From: Lichenicola sp965198575
GTDB taxonomy: Bacteria; Pseudomonadota; Alphaproteobacteria; Acetobacterales; Acetobacteraceae
Length of the DNA stretch: 64,000 nucleotides
Reading direction: 5' to 3'
NCBI RefSeq assembly: GCF_965198575.1
Contig: NZ_OZ240671.1
Coordinates: 1,426,001 to 1,490,000 of the forward strand
Below the pieces are notes generated by a model, which saw only the letters and a program-made list of their open reading frames with translations, ran no database searches and was not told where the DNA came from. Below are positions 52,710-61,669 of this stretch, piece by piece (position 1 is the stretch's first letter; every line of letters starts with the position of its first letter). The position numbers and the translations under genes are program-made.

Positions 52710-54335
52710 ATGGCTGACATTACTCCAAGCGTCCTGTCGAACTCGATCATGGCCAAGTTCTATGACGTGCTGACCAACGGCGACGCGACCGTGCCGAAGT
52801 CGCCGGACAACTTCCTGAGTTTCGTGACCCCCGGCGTCGCCGTGACGGCCGATGATTTCCGTTTCCTCACCCAGGGCCTCAGCGGCGTCGTCACGCCCGC
52901 TGCGGCGCAGACCCTGCTGGCCGCAACCAATCCGGCGCCGGCCGCGGGTGCCGCGTCCAGCACCGGCACCAGCGCGGCCAGCGCACCCGCACCGGCGCCG
53001 CAGGGCCTGACCGACGCACAGCTGTCGCAGCTTCGCGCCCAGGATACGCAGGGCGTCTATCAGGCGGCGGAGGCCTTCGCCCGCATGGTCGATTTCATCC
53101 CGGACGTTGCCTCGCTCGACGGCAAGCAATTGGCAACACTCGCGATCCAGACCGACAACGGCACGCTTTCGGAAGTCTACGAGCTGACGCTGACCATGAG
53201 CCAGATCATGGAAAGCGTGATCCCCGATGACGAGAAGGCGAAGATCGATCACCTGCGCAGCCTGCTGACCACGACCACCAAGACCACCGACCTGATCAGC
53301 GGCGCCGAGGTCGACGTGATCGGCGCGAGCCCGATGGTCATCGCCTACAACACCAAGATGACGGCCTACGACAACGCCGCCCTCGCCTATAACAGCGCAC
53401 GCATCAACGCGCTGGCCGGCAACGACCCGCAATCGGTCGAGTATTTCGCCATCAACGCGCCGATCCTGCGCAACCTGGTGACCGCAGCGATGTCGGACTG
53501 GGTGACCACCGGCTACAAGAACCAGTACGAGGAGATTGCCGCCTATATCGCCCAGGTCGAGGGCCGCGACCTGTCGCTGTTGCTCGCCGCCTACAAGGAC
53601 GACCTTGCCAAGGCGAAGCTGACCGGCATCAGCTCGGGCAGCGATTTCTATTACACCGGTGCCACGCCGGGCGACTTCTACCAGGCACCGGGCTGGTCGA
53701 CATTCCACTTCAGCGAGACGGACTTCGCGAGCTACTCGAACAACAGCTTCAGCGCGACCGGCTGGTCGGCCCATGCCTCCGCCGGCTTCTTCGGCATCGG
53801 CGCCAGCGGCGGCGCCAGTGGATCCAAGTCGCAGGCCCAGTATAGCGGCAACTTCAGTACCAAATACTGCAGGATGTCGTTCGAGATCATGCAGGTCGCC
53901 CTTACCCGCGCCTGGTTCAAGACGTCGTTCCTGAACAGCAAGACCTGGCGCTTCGATCCCGGCAATCCGGACGTGAAGAACAACCTGCTCAGCGACGGCG
54001 GCATGCCGCCCGCCGGCCTGATGCCGGCCTACCCGACCTCGATGATCGTGGTCCGCAACCTGATGCTCGATTTCGGCGACAACTCCGGCTTCCGCTCGTT
54101 CATGGAGCAGCAGAAGAGCAGCGCCCAGGGTGGCAGCGCCAGCTTCTCCCTCGGGCCGTTCTCGCTCGGCGGCGGGGCAAGCCACTCGAGCAGCAGCTCC
54201 AGCAGCAGCAGCAGCGACGGCTACAGCTGGACCGACCAGGGGCTGAGCGTCCCGGGCATGCAGGTGGTCGGCTATCGCTGCCACGTGCTGCCGAAATCGC
54301 CGAACCCGTCGCCCGACATCAAGACCTGGATCTGA
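52710..54335 (+). CDS. Hypothetical protein, first gene of the 52.7-59.2 kb operon
   Basis: This 541-residue protein has no signal peptide. An Ala/Pro-rich linker (APAAGAASSTGTSAASAPAPA) lies near residues 75-95. A helical middle part (YEEIAAYIAQVEGRDLSLLLAAY) and Gly/Ser-rich stretches (FFGIGASGGASG; a run of Ser near residue 500) follow. Residues 389-455 contain MSFEIMQVALTRAWF, LLSDGGMPPAG and SMIVVRNLMLDF. The same pattern recurs in the next gene's product, so the two are diverged paralogues in part. I do not recognise a family. ATG 52710 is preceded by GGAAGG at 9 bases. It heads the operon opposite the large regulator. Confidence 0.8.
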   Translation: MADITPSVLSNSIMAKFYDVLTNGDATVPKSPDNFLSFVTPGVAVTADDFRFLTQGLSGVVTPAAAQTLLAATNPAPAAGAASSTGTSAASAPAPAPQGLTDAQLSQLRAQDTQGVYQAAEAFARMVDFIPDVASLDGKQLATLAIQTDNGTLSEVYELTLTMSQIMESVIPDDEKAKIDHLRSLLTTTTKTTDLISGAEVDVIGASPMVIAYNTKMTAYDNAALAYNSARINALAGNDPQSVEYFAINAPILRNLVTAAMSDWVTTGYKNQYEEIAAYIAQVEGRDLSLLLAAYKDDLAKAKLTGISSGSDFYYTGATPGDFYQAPGWSTFHFSETDFASYSNNSFSATGWSAHASAGFFGIGASGGASGSKSQAQYSGNFSTKYCRMSFEIMQVALTRAWFKTSFLNSKTWRFDPGNPDVKNNLLSDGGMPPAGLMPAYPTSMIVVRNLMLDFGDNSGFRSFMEQQKSSAQGGSASFSLGPFSLGGGASHSSSSSSSSSSDGYSWTDQGLSVPGMQVVGYRCHVLPKSPNPSPDIKTWI

Positions 54336-54366
54336 ACCCAACGACCGGCATGGGGAGGCTCCTGCC

Positions 54367-55854
54367 ATGGACGCCGCGACGCAACTCGCCTTGATGACCA
54401 AGGCCAAGCTGGTGTTCGAAACACCGGACACGTTCCTCAGCTTCCCCGTCCTGACGCCGATCTCGTTCCGGCCGCAGGACCTCGATTTCGGCAGGGCGCA
54501 GGCCGATCTCGCGGTCGGCGCCGCGTGCGAGGATTTCTCTCGTGCGGTCAGCCGGTGCCTGACCGGACCGATCGACAATGCCGATGGCGAGACCACGCTG
54601 TGGGACCAGTACGATGCGTGGCTGACGGCGATGCAGCTCGCCACCGGCAATCTTTCCACCCAGGACCAGGCGGACTACGCGGCGGCGCGGGCGCTGCTGG
54701 TCGTTGTCGACGCCGACAACCGCACGGCCGACAGCCCGATCGTCGTCGCCTACAAGCACTGCCGCGACGCGGTGCTGAACGCCGAGCAGGCCTACAAGGC
54801 GGCCGAGGTTACAGCGACCGCCGCCGGAACCGCAGCACTGGCAGCCTGGCAATCGGACGGTGAACCACTGCTGCGCGCAGCGATCGCCGCCGCCAACACG
54901 ACCTGGCAGACCACCGGCCGCAGGGCCGACGTGGAGGCCGCGCAGGCGACCCTTGCGCGGTGCGAGGCCCGCATGCCGCAGGCGATGTGGACGAGCTGGC
55001 GCCACGGCTACGACCCGTCGGTCGACTCCGTCACCAACCCGAGCAGCGGCGCCACCTACGCTCCCAGCGGGTTCGCCCCGTCCGACCTGGTGGCGCAGGA
55101 CTGGACCACGCTGGATCTGACTGCTGCCGAGATCGCCAGCCTGTCGGCCAACGCACCCGCCGCGCTGCACGCGCTCTTCGGCGATACGCCGGCGCCCGCG
55201 CCAGGAGCCTCGACGGCGGCAGCGGTGTCGTTCGAGTTCCGTTCCGCCGCCGTCACCCGACCCTGGTTCGACCCGTCGATCTTCGACCAGCGCTTCTGGA
55301 AGTTCGCCGACGGCAAGGTCCTGAGCGACGGGGCCACGCCGCCGACCGGCAGCTGGACCGCGATCGTCGTTGCCGTGGTGTTCGTGCGCAACATCCGGAT
55401 CACCCCGCCCGGCACGGGTGCCCGCACGACGGCCGGCACCGTCCAGGCGCCACAGCCGGTGCATGCGCTACCCCGGCCGGTGCTGCCGCCGGAGGTCTGG
55501 AACCGGTTCGGTGGACAGGGGCCGGAGCCGGGTGAGATCCCGCGGCGCATCCTTCCCGGCGGTCGTCCGATGCCGATGCTGCAGGCGATGCCGGTGGCGT
55601 TTCCTCACCCGCAGCCGGTCCGGCCGCCGATCGCCGCACCGCCGCATCCGCCTGCCCCGGCACCGGTGCATGTGCCTCCACCGCGACCCATGCCCCCGCC
55701 CGCCCCGGCACCTGCGCCGGCCCCGGCACCCGCCCCGGCACCTGCGCCAACACCGGCAACCACCGACCCGGCCGACGACAGGATCTCGATCCTCGCCTTC
55801 ATCTGCCGGCCGCTGCCGATGACGCCCGATCCCGACCCCGCGCTCACCTGGTAG
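54367..55854 (+). CDS. Hypothetical protein, paralogue of the preceding gene product
   Basis: The 495-residue protein has no signal peptide. Residues 287-346 hold VSFEFRSAAVTRPWF, KVLSDGATPPTG and AVVFVRNIRITPP, matching in order and spacing the segment at residues 389-455 of the preceding protein. The N-terminal half is helical and Ala-rich (AYKHCRDAVLNAEQAYKAAE). The C-terminal 120 residues are Pro-rich with a PAPAPAPAPAP run, suggesting a flexible extended tail. ATG 54367 follows GGGGAGG at 8 bases. It lies 31 bases after the previous gene. No function can be assigned; a structural partner of its paralogue is plausible. Confidence 0.8.
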   Translation: MDAATQLALMTKAKLVFETPDTFLSFPVLTPISFRPQDLDFGRAQADLAVGAACEDFSRAVSRCLTGPIDNADGETTLWDQYDAWLTAMQLATGNLSTQDQADYAAARALLVVVDADNRTADSPIVVAYKHCRDAVLNAEQAYKAAEVTATAAGTAALAAWQSDGEPLLRAAIAAANTTWQTTGRRADVEAAQATLARCEARMPQAMWTSWRHGYDPSVDSVTNPSSGATYAPSGFAPSDLVAQDWTTLDLTAAEIASLSANAPAALHALFGDTPAPAPGASTAAAVSFEFRSAAVTRPWFDPSIFDQRFWKFADGKVLSDGATPPTGSWTAIVVAVVFVRNIRITPPGTGARTTAGTVQAPQPVHALPRPVLPPEVWNRFGGQGPEPGEIPRRILPGGRPMPMLQAMPVAFPHPQPVRPPIAAPPHPPAPAPVHVPPPRPMPPPAPAPAPAPAPAPAPAPTPATTDPADDRISILAFICRPLPMTPDPDPALTW

Positions 55855-55880
55855 CGCGCACAGCCCAGGAGGTTCATGAC

Positions 55881-56918
55881 ATGGCACTCGCCTATCGAAC
55901 GGCCGGTCTAGGCCGGTCCAGCGATCCCGCTCGCAGCCTCGTGCAGGCGCTGCAGCACGACCTGCGCCAGCTCGGCTATCTGCAGCGCAGCATCGACGGC
56001 GTCTTCAGCGACGGCACCCGCAGCGCCGTGCGCGCCCTGCAATACGACCTGCTGCACAATGCCGGTCACTCCACCGCCGGCGACGGCGACGCGCCGGTCG
56101 CGATCACCAGCTACAACCGCGGCGTCGGCTCCGTGACCGGCGTCGTGGATCCGGCGCTGGCCGACAGCATCGAGGCGCTGCTCGCCGACGAGCGGGTGAT
56201 CAAGCTGCCGAACCATGACGATCCGGCGGCCGCCAACCATGCAGTGATGGCTGCGATCGCCGCTCTCCGCAGCACCGAGGCGCCGATCCCTTTCCTGCTG
56301 GCGATCATCGCGCAGGAGACCGGTGGCCGGCATTACGCGGTGCCTCCATCCACGAACGATAGCGACAACTACCTGACGATCGGCCTGGACCGGAACGGTG
56401 CCGCCGATGCGGTCACCTCGCGCGGCTACGGCGTTGCCCAGTACACGCTGTTCCATCATCCGCCGCGTGCCGACGAAGCGGCGCAGGTCATTGCCGATCC
56501 GGCGCAGAACATCGCGCAGGCCACCGCCAACCTGGCCGACAAATTCGGTCATTTTGTGCTCGGAACGGCAGGCGCCGACGATCGCACGGCGGAACATCGC
56601 CTGCTGCCGCTGCGCATCTGCCGCTACGCACCGACCGACCCCCGGTACATGACGGACTGCCGGACCTGCGCGCAACAGACAACCAGGATCGACATCGCGT
56701 CGACGACACCGGTCTATGCCGGCGCCAGCCAGACCTATGGCGAGGGTCACGCCTATTCCGAAACGCACTACCAGGGCGTCCCGGACCGCGCCGGCTTCCT
56801 GTGCGACTGGCCGTACGCGATCCGACGCTACAACGGCGCCGGTCCGAACTCCTTCAATTACCAGGCCCGAATCCTGCTGAACCTGCTGGCAGGCCCGCAA
56901 CCCTCGATGGAGGCTTAG
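55881..56918 (+). CDS. Peptidoglycan-binding, lysozyme/transglycosylase-like protein
   Basis: The 345-residue protein has an N-terminal peptidoglycan-binding domain 1 (VQALQHDLRQLGYLQRSIDG, then VRALQYDLL). It then has a lysozyme-like domain with PFLLAIIAQETGGRHY, where Glu146 is the candidate catalytic acid, and a late RRYNGAGPNSFNYQARIL that matches the end of transglycosylase domains. It should cleave or bind murein. There is no signal peptide, so delivery may need holin-like or specialised export, or the target may be internal. ATG 55881 follows AGGAGG at 8 bases. It is the third gene of the operon, 26 bases after the paralogue pair. Confidence 0.82.
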   Translation: MALAYRTAGLGRSSDPARSLVQALQHDLRQLGYLQRSIDGVFSDGTRSAVRALQYDLLHNAGHSTAGDGDAPVAITSYNRGVGSVTGVVDPALADSIEALLADERVIKLPNHDDPAAANHAVMAAIAALRSTEAPIPFLLAIIAQETGGRHYAVPPSTNDSDNYLTIGLDRNGAADAVTSRGYGVAQYTLFHHPPRADEAAQVIADPAQNIAQATANLADKFGHFVLGTAGADDRTAEHRLLPLRICRYAPTDPRYMTDCRTCAQQTTRIDIASTTPVYAGASQTYGEGHAYSETHYQGVPDRAGFLCDWPYAIRRYNGAGPNSFNYQARILLNLLAGPQPSMEA

Positions 56919-56922
56919 TGTC

Positions 56923-57879
56923 ATGCAGATCGGCACCATTCTCGATGTCGCGATCGGTCTCGCGGTCACCTTCTTCCTGCTGGCGCTGATTGCCAGCGGC
57001 GTGCAGGAGATCATCGCCGGCCTGTTCAAGTGGCGTGGCACCTACCTGAACAAGTCGATCGATGTCCTCATCAACAACGATCCTGCTGCGGGCTTCACTT
57101 GGCAGGGGATCGGCGACTGGCTGCACGCGCATCTGACCAAGGGGGCTGCCGCGCCGTCGGCACTGAAGGCCGCAGCACAGGACCCGGTATTGTCACGCGT
57201 CACCGAGCGCCTGACCAACCATCCGCTTCTGCATGACACGCCGAACTCGCTGCCCTCCTACCTGTCCGCCCAAACCTTCGCGATGGCGCTGCTCGACGCG
57301 CTCCGTGACGGCTCCTCGCTGCCGGCGTTCAGCCAGGCCGAGGCGACCATCGCATCGCTCCCGGCGGGCGACCTCAAGACGACGCTCACGACCTTCGTGC
57401 ACGACGCGGGTGGTGATCTCGATCGCCTGCGCAGCAGCATCGAGACCTGGTTCGACGACGCGATGGACCGTCTCAGCGGCATCTACAAACGCTTTTCGCA
57501 ATACGTCATGCTTGTCATCGGGTCGCTGCTGGCGGTGGCGCTCAATGTCGACGGGCTCCATCTCGCGCGTCTGCTCTGGGACCTGCCGGTCAGCCGGGCG
57601 GCCCTCGTCGCGAGTGCCAATGATGTTGCCGCGCACGCTTCGACTGCCGATCCCGCCTCGCAGTTGCAGGCGACGTTCAGTGCGCTGCAGAACCAGCCGC
57701 TGCCATTCGGCTGGCACGGTGCGATCGGCGCGCAGACGATTGTCGGCTGGATCGTAACGGCCCTGGCCGTGTCGCTCGGCGCACCGTTCTGGTTCGGCCT
57801 GCTGAAAAACCTGACCGATCTGCGTGCTGCCGGGCCGAAGCCCGCGCGCGCCGACGCAGCCGATAGCAGCACGGACTGA
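56923..57879 (+). CDS. Membrane protein of a widespread uncharacterised family
   Basis: The 318-residue protein has an N-terminal helix (VAIGLAVTFFLLALIASGVQEI). A soluble segment includes PSYLSAQTFAMALLDAL and IETWFDDAMDRLSGIYKRFSQ in two parts, then a second helix (YVMLVIGSLLAVALNVDGLHL) and a C-terminal helix (VGWIVTALAVSLGAPFWFGLL). The WFDDAMDRxSGxYKR and SLGAPFWF motifs recur in a family of bacterial hypothetical membrane proteins I recall from several phyla. Function is unknown. It begins 4 bases after the transglycosylase-like gene, so the pair is tightly coupled. It could anchor or export the murein-active neighbours. Confidence 0.82.
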   Translation: MQIGTILDVAIGLAVTFFLLALIASGVQEIIAGLFKWRGTYLNKSIDVLINNDPAAGFTWQGIGDWLHAHLTKGAAAPSALKAAAQDPVLSRVTERLTNHPLLHDTPNSLPSYLSAQTFAMALLDALRDGSSLPAFSQAEATIASLPAGDLKTTLTTFVHDAGGDLDRLRSSIETWFDDAMDRLSGIYKRFSQYVMLVIGSLLAVALNVDGLHLARLLWDLPVSRAALVASANDVAAHASTADPASQLQATFSALQNQPLPFGWHGAIGAQTIVGWIVTALAVSLGAPFWFGLLKNLTDLRAAGPKPARADAADSSTD

Positions 57880-57934
57880 TGGATCCGCGTCGATTTATCC
57901 CCCTCCAAGTCTCACAAACCAAAGGACCTGAAAC

Positions 57935-58495
57935 ATGCGTATCAAACTCTTTTTCGGCGGTGAGGCGATCACCATCCCCAAAACGGATTTCGGACTGGCC
58001 TACGCGCTGGTCAGCGTCTGGATCGATGGCAACGGCTTCACCAGTGCGGCGAATGCGATCGGCACCATCGGCTATGTCTGCCTCGAGACCGAGGAGGTGG
58101 ACCTCGGCGATGTCGATGCTGCGACCCAGCAGACTTTTGCGAACCTGCATGCGACGGTCGTGCATTACGACATCACCACCAATCTTTTCGTCAAGGACGG
58201 CGGGATCGCGACAATAACCATGACGGTGTCGGTGCAGACCGGCGGCCAGTTGACGGACCGCAAGCTGCAGTTCCAGGCAAGCGCCTGCCGCGGCGTTTCC
58301 GTTCTGACCAGTCCGATCTCGTTCTCGGTCGAGATGCTCCAGCAAGCCTCCCCGGTTGCATTGCTGGATGACGGCACCATCCTGTCCGACGACGTCGCCG
58401 TCGCACTGGGGTCGCAAAGCCCGTCTGCCGACGCCACTCAAGCCGATCCGGCAACCGGCGGCGACGTCGCGGCCGCGCAGACGGGAGTTGCCTGA
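57935..58495 (+). CDS. Small hypothetical protein, beta-rich
   Basis: This 186-residue protein has no signal peptide or membrane helix. Alternating hydrophobic patterns (IKLFFGGEAITIP, ATITMTVSVQTGG, PISFSVEMLQQ) suggest a beta-sandwich. The last 40 residues are acidic and Ala/Ser/Asp-rich. It ends 2 bases before the next gene. No family is recognised. A structural or accessory role within the operon is inferred only from position. Confidence 0.75.
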   Translation: MRIKLFFGGEAITIPKTDFGLAYALVSVWIDGNGFTSAANAIGTIGYVCLETEEVDLGDVDAATQQTFANLHATVVHYDITTNLFVKDGGIATITMTVSVQTGGQLTDRKLQFQASACRGVSVLTSPISFSVEMLQQASPVALLDDGTILSDDVAVALGSQSPSADATQADPATGGDVAAAQTGVA

Positions 58496-58497
58496 TC

Positions 58498-59232
58498 ATG
58501 GCAGACCTCCCTGTGGACGCCGCGGGTGCGGTTGCCGGCCTCTCCGCTGGTGGCCTGCGCCTGGAGCAATTCCTCGATGACATGTCGGTCGAGACGAAGT
58601 GGATCGCCGGCCACCACATCGTCTGGCAGACCGGCCAGCAGAACGGTGCCGACGGCTCCACCCCGGAGGATCACACCCATTGCAGTGCGTTCGTTGCAGC
58701 GGTGGCGCTCGATCTCGACATCTATATCCTGCGGCCACCCAGCCATCCGCAGGAGCTGCTGGCCAATGCGCAGGTGGCCTGGCTCGATGGCGGCGACTAT
58801 CCCGGGCCCGCCGCCACCGCATCCGGCTGGCAGCCGCTCGGCACGTCGGGTGATCCTGCCGTCATCGCACGCGCGGTCGAGCTGGCGAATGCCGGAAAGC
58901 TCGTCGTCGGCGGTTACCTGCAACCGGCCGTCACCGATCCCGCGACCGGGAACCTCGTCCGCAAGCCCGGTCATGTGGTTGTGGTTCGTCCGCAACCAGG
59001 CAATTTCGCATCCGCGACCGAGCCGCTGGTGACGATGGCCAGCACCAGGAACTGGCGCCTGATCCAGATGGCCGCCGCCTTCAGCGCCCACCCCGGGGCA
59101 TGGCCCGCTGCCATCCGCCTCTTCGTCCACGACACCGATCTGGAGGAGGACGGTATGGCTCCGATCGATCCGACATCCGGCACCGGAGCAGAGTCCGAAG
59201 GTCTCGGCTCACACTCCGCAACGGTGAAGTAG
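58498..59232 (+). CDS. Cys/His hydrolase-like protein (CHAP/NlpC-like)
   Basis: The 244-residue protein carries a Cys-Ser core, THCSAFVAAVALDLDIYIL with Cys62 at the start of a helix, and a KPGHVVVVRP strand with His159. This is the order and spacing expected of CHAP or NlpC/P60-like papain-fold peptidases that cut peptidoglycan peptides. Similarity is from motif reading only. There is no signal peptide. It is the last gene of the operon and shares the murein theme with the transglycosylase-like gene. Alternative assignments such as an amidase of another fold remain possible. Confidence 0.65.
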   Translation: MADLPVDAAGAVAGLSAGGLRLEQFLDDMSVETKWIAGHHIVWQTGQQNGADGSTPEDHTHCSAFVAAVALDLDIYILRPPSHPQELLANAQVAWLDGGDYPGPAATASGWQPLGTSGDPAVIARAVELANAGKLVVGGYLQPAVTDPATGNLVRKPGHVVVVRPQPGNFASATEPLVTMASTRNWRLIQMAAAFSAHPGAWPAAIRLFVHDTDLEEDGMAPIDPTSGTGAESEGLGSHSATVK

Positions 59233-59607
59233 GTTTGGCGCGCGCGTAGGTTTATGGCCTGTATCTGCCTCTCGACTTCGCCGGACAATGCGCCTGTGAG
59301 CTGTCCACCCGAGAGAATTCCATTGGACGTCGAACTGCCGCGCACCGGACACCAAGCCGGCCTGGAACGCGTACTAGGGCTTCTTCCGATCGGAACGGAT
59401 CGGAGAAAAGCTCCAGCTTGTCGATTCGGAGAGCGCCGTTATCCGATCGATAAGCACGATCGAACGAAACGGCGCTAGACGACCGAGGCACGTCATGTCT
59501 GGTTGCCGCGCAGTGGGCTGAACCAAGCTTCCGACAGCGGAATGCTTTGCATGCAGCAGGAGCTGAAACGTTCGTCCCGACTGATTACACTGCTTCAGAT
59601 GTTCGCC
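59233..59607. other. Intergenic region before tRNA-Ser
   Basis: No convincing gene is seen. An inverted repeat AGCGCCGTT/AACGGCGCT (about 59433-59476) encloses a segment rich in GATCG. Several short frames have no recognisable content. This gap separates the unknown operon from the core-type genes. Confidence 0.45.
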
Positions 59608-59697
59608 TGGCGGACGGGGTGGGATTCGAACCCACGGTACGCTTTCACGCACACACGCTTTCCAAGCGTGCGCCTTAAACCACTCGGCCACCCGTCC
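59608..59697 (-). tRNA. tRNA-Ser (anticodon GGA)
   Basis: The minus strand reads GGACGGGTGGCCGAGTGG at the 5' end. The anticodon stem-loop is CACGC-TTGGAAA-GCGTG, the long variable arm is typical of serine tRNA, and the T arm is GTGGGTTCGAATCCCAC. The 7-base acceptor stem GGACGGG/CCCGTCC is followed by discriminator G and an encoded CCA (59608-59610). The anticodon GGA reads TCC/TCT codons. It lies between lepA and the unknown operon. Confidence 0.96.
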
Positions 59698-59750
59698 TCG
59701 CCCGCGATCCGACCGCTAGACGGTCAGGGCGGCGGACAATAGCAAAGTCC

Positions 59751-59773
59751 GGTTCCGAAGCAAGGGCGGAACC
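59751..59773 (-). terminator. Possible terminator of lepA
   Basis: GGTTCCG and CGGAACC form a 7-base stem with a 9-base loop just past the lepA stop. On the minus strand it is followed by GGACTTTGCT, a weak T-run. It would separate lepA from the tRNA gene. Confidence 0.5.
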
Positions 59774-59779
59774 GCCGCG

Positions 59780-61585
59780 TCAGCTCTCCATCTTCAGGGC
59801 CGCGAGGAAGGCAGTCTGCGGGATCTCCACCTTGCCGAATTGGCGCATCCGCTTCTTGCCCTCCTTCTGCTTGTCCAGCAGCTTGCGCTTGCGGCTGATG
59901 TCGCCGCCGTAGCACTTCGCGGTCACGTCCTTGGACAAAGCGCCGATGGTCTCGCGGGCAATCACCCGGCTGCCGATCGCCGCCTGGATCGCGATCTTGA
60001 ACAGCTGCCGCGGGATCAGCTCCTTCAGCTTGGCGCAGATCGACCGGCCGCGTGTCTCGGCCGCACCTTTGTGGGCGATGAAGGACAGCGCATCCACCGG
60101 TTCCAGATTGACCAGGATGGAAATGCGCACGAGGTCGCTCTCCTCGTACCCGTCGATCGCGTAGTCGAAGCTGGCATAGCCGCGGCTGACCGATTTCAGC
60201 TTGTCGTAGAAGTCGAACACCACCTCGTTCAGCGGCAGCCGGTACACCGCCATCGCCCGGTTGCCGACATAGGTCAGATCCTCCTGGCGGCCGCGACGGT
60301 CGTTGCACAGCGTCAGAACCGCGCCGAGATATTCGTCCGGCACCATGATGGTGGCCTTGATCCAGGGCTCCTCCATGCTGGCGATCACCGAGCCGTCCGG
60401 CATGTCGGCCGGATTGTGCAGCTCCTCGGTCTCGCCGTTGGTGCGGTGCAGCTTGTACACCACCGACGGCGCCGTCGCGATCAGGTCGAGATCGAATTCG
60501 CGCGAGAGCCGCTCCTGGATGATCTCCAGATGCAGCAGCCCGAGGAACCCGCAGCGAAACCCGAAACCCAACGCCGCCGAGGTTTCGGCCTCGTAATGGA
60601 AGCTCGCATCGTTCAGCCGCAGCCGCGACAGGCTTTCGCGAAGCTTCTCGAAGTCGTCGGCGTCGATCGGATACAACCCGCACCACACCACCGGCACCGA
60701 CGGCTTGAACCCGGGCAGCGCCTCGAGTGCCGGACGGCGATCCTCCGTGATGGTGTCGCCAACGTTGCAATCCGCGACTGTCTTGATCGCAGCCGTGATG
60801 TAGCCCATCTCGCCAGGCCCGAGCTCGTCGACCGGCTTCATGGCGGGGGTGAAGACGCCCACCTGCTCGACGGTGTGCACGGTCCCCTTGGCCATCATGC
60901 GGATCTTGGCGTGGCGCTTCAGGTGCCCGTCCTTGATCCGCACCAGGATGACCACGCCGAGATAGGCGTCGTACCAGCTATCCACCAGCAGCGCCTTCAG
61001 CGGCGCATCCGCATCGCCGGTCGGCGGCGGCAACCGGGTGACCAGCGCCTCCAGCACGCCCTCGATGTTGATGCCGGTCTTGGCCGAGATCTCCACCGCA
61101 TGATCGGCCGGGATGCCGACCACGTCCTCGATCTGCTGGCGCACCCGCTCCGGCTCTGCGGCCGGCAGGTCGATCTTGTTCAGGATCGGCACGATCTCGT
61201 GGTGCGCGTCGAGCGCCTGGTAGACGTTGGCGAGCGTCTGCGCCTCTACCCCCTGGGAGGCATCCACCACCAGCAGCGAGCCCTCGCAGGCGGCCAGCGA
61301 CCGGCTCACCTCATAGGCGAAATCGACGTGGCCGGGGGTGTCCATCAGGTTCAGCACGTAGGTCTTGCCGTCCTTGGCCGGGTAGTCGAGCCGGACGGTC
61401 TGCGCCTTGATGGTGATGCCGCGCTCGCGCTCGATATCCATGTTGTCGAGGACCTGGTTGGTCATCTCGCGCTCGGTCAGCCCGCCGCAGACCTGGATCA
61501 GCCGGTCGGCGAGGGTGGACTTGCCATGGTCGATATGGGCGATGATCGAGAAGTTGCGGATCAGGGCGAGCGGCGTGTCGGTCAT
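59780..61585 (-). CDS. lepA: Elongation factor 4 (LepA), ribosomal back-translocase GTPase
   Basis: This 601-residue GTPase matches LepA in length and motif order: G1 AHIDHGKST, G2 region ERGITIKAQTV, G3 DTPGHVDF and G4 NKIDLPAA, then EF-G-like domains (GFRCGFLGLLHLEIIQERL) and the LepA-specific C-terminal domain ending KRKLLDKQKEGKKRMRQFG. LepA binds the ribosome and aids assembly or recovery of stalled translation under stress. ATG 61585 is the family start (MTDTPLALIRNFSIIAHIDH); an upstream in-frame extension is not conserved. It is a core gene, here beside tRNA-Ser, which supports reading this end as conserved chromosome. Confidence 0.98.
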   Translation of the reverse strand: MTDTPLALIRNFSIIAHIDHGKSTLADRLIQVCGGLTEREMTNQVLDNMDIERERGITIKAQTVRLDYPAKDGKTYVLNLMDTPGHVDFAYEVSRSLAACEGSLLVVDASQGVEAQTLANVYQALDAHHEIVPILNKIDLPAAEPERVRQQIEDVVGIPADHAVEISAKTGINIEGVLEALVTRLPPPTGDADAPLKALLVDSWYDAYLGVVILVRIKDGHLKRHAKIRMMAKGTVHTVEQVGVFTPAMKPVDELGPGEMGYITAAIKTVADCNVGDTITEDRRPALEALPGFKPSVPVVWCGLYPIDADDFEKLRESLSRLRLNDASFHYEAETSAALGFGFRCGFLGLLHLEIIQERLSREFDLDLIATAPSVVYKLHRTNGETEELHNPADMPDGSVIASMEEPWIKATIMVPDEYLGAVLTLCNDRRGRQEDLTYVGNRAMAVYRLPLNEVVFDFYDKLKSVSRGYASFDYAIDGYEESDLVRISILVNLEPVDALSFIAHKGAAETRGRSICAKLKELIPRQLFKIAIQAAIGSRVIARETIGALSKDVTAKCYGGDISRKRKLLDKQKEGKKRMRQFGKVEIPQTAFLAALKMES

Positions 61586-61669
61586 GCGCGCACAGATAGG
61601 CGAAACCGGCGCAAAAGTCAGCAAGGCGCGCGGCAGCGGCCTTTCATCATGCGCCGGCCCTGCAGCGGA

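Noticed and set aside
52569..54659. 696-codon minus-strand frame over the first operon gene
   Set aside because: It is antisense to a gene with a good ribosome site and operon context, and its product is low-complexity Arg/Gly/Val without motifs.
59608..59697. tRNA-Ser as attachment site of an integrated island covering the unknown operon
   Set aside because: I found no integrase gene and no second copy of the tRNA 3' end in the window.
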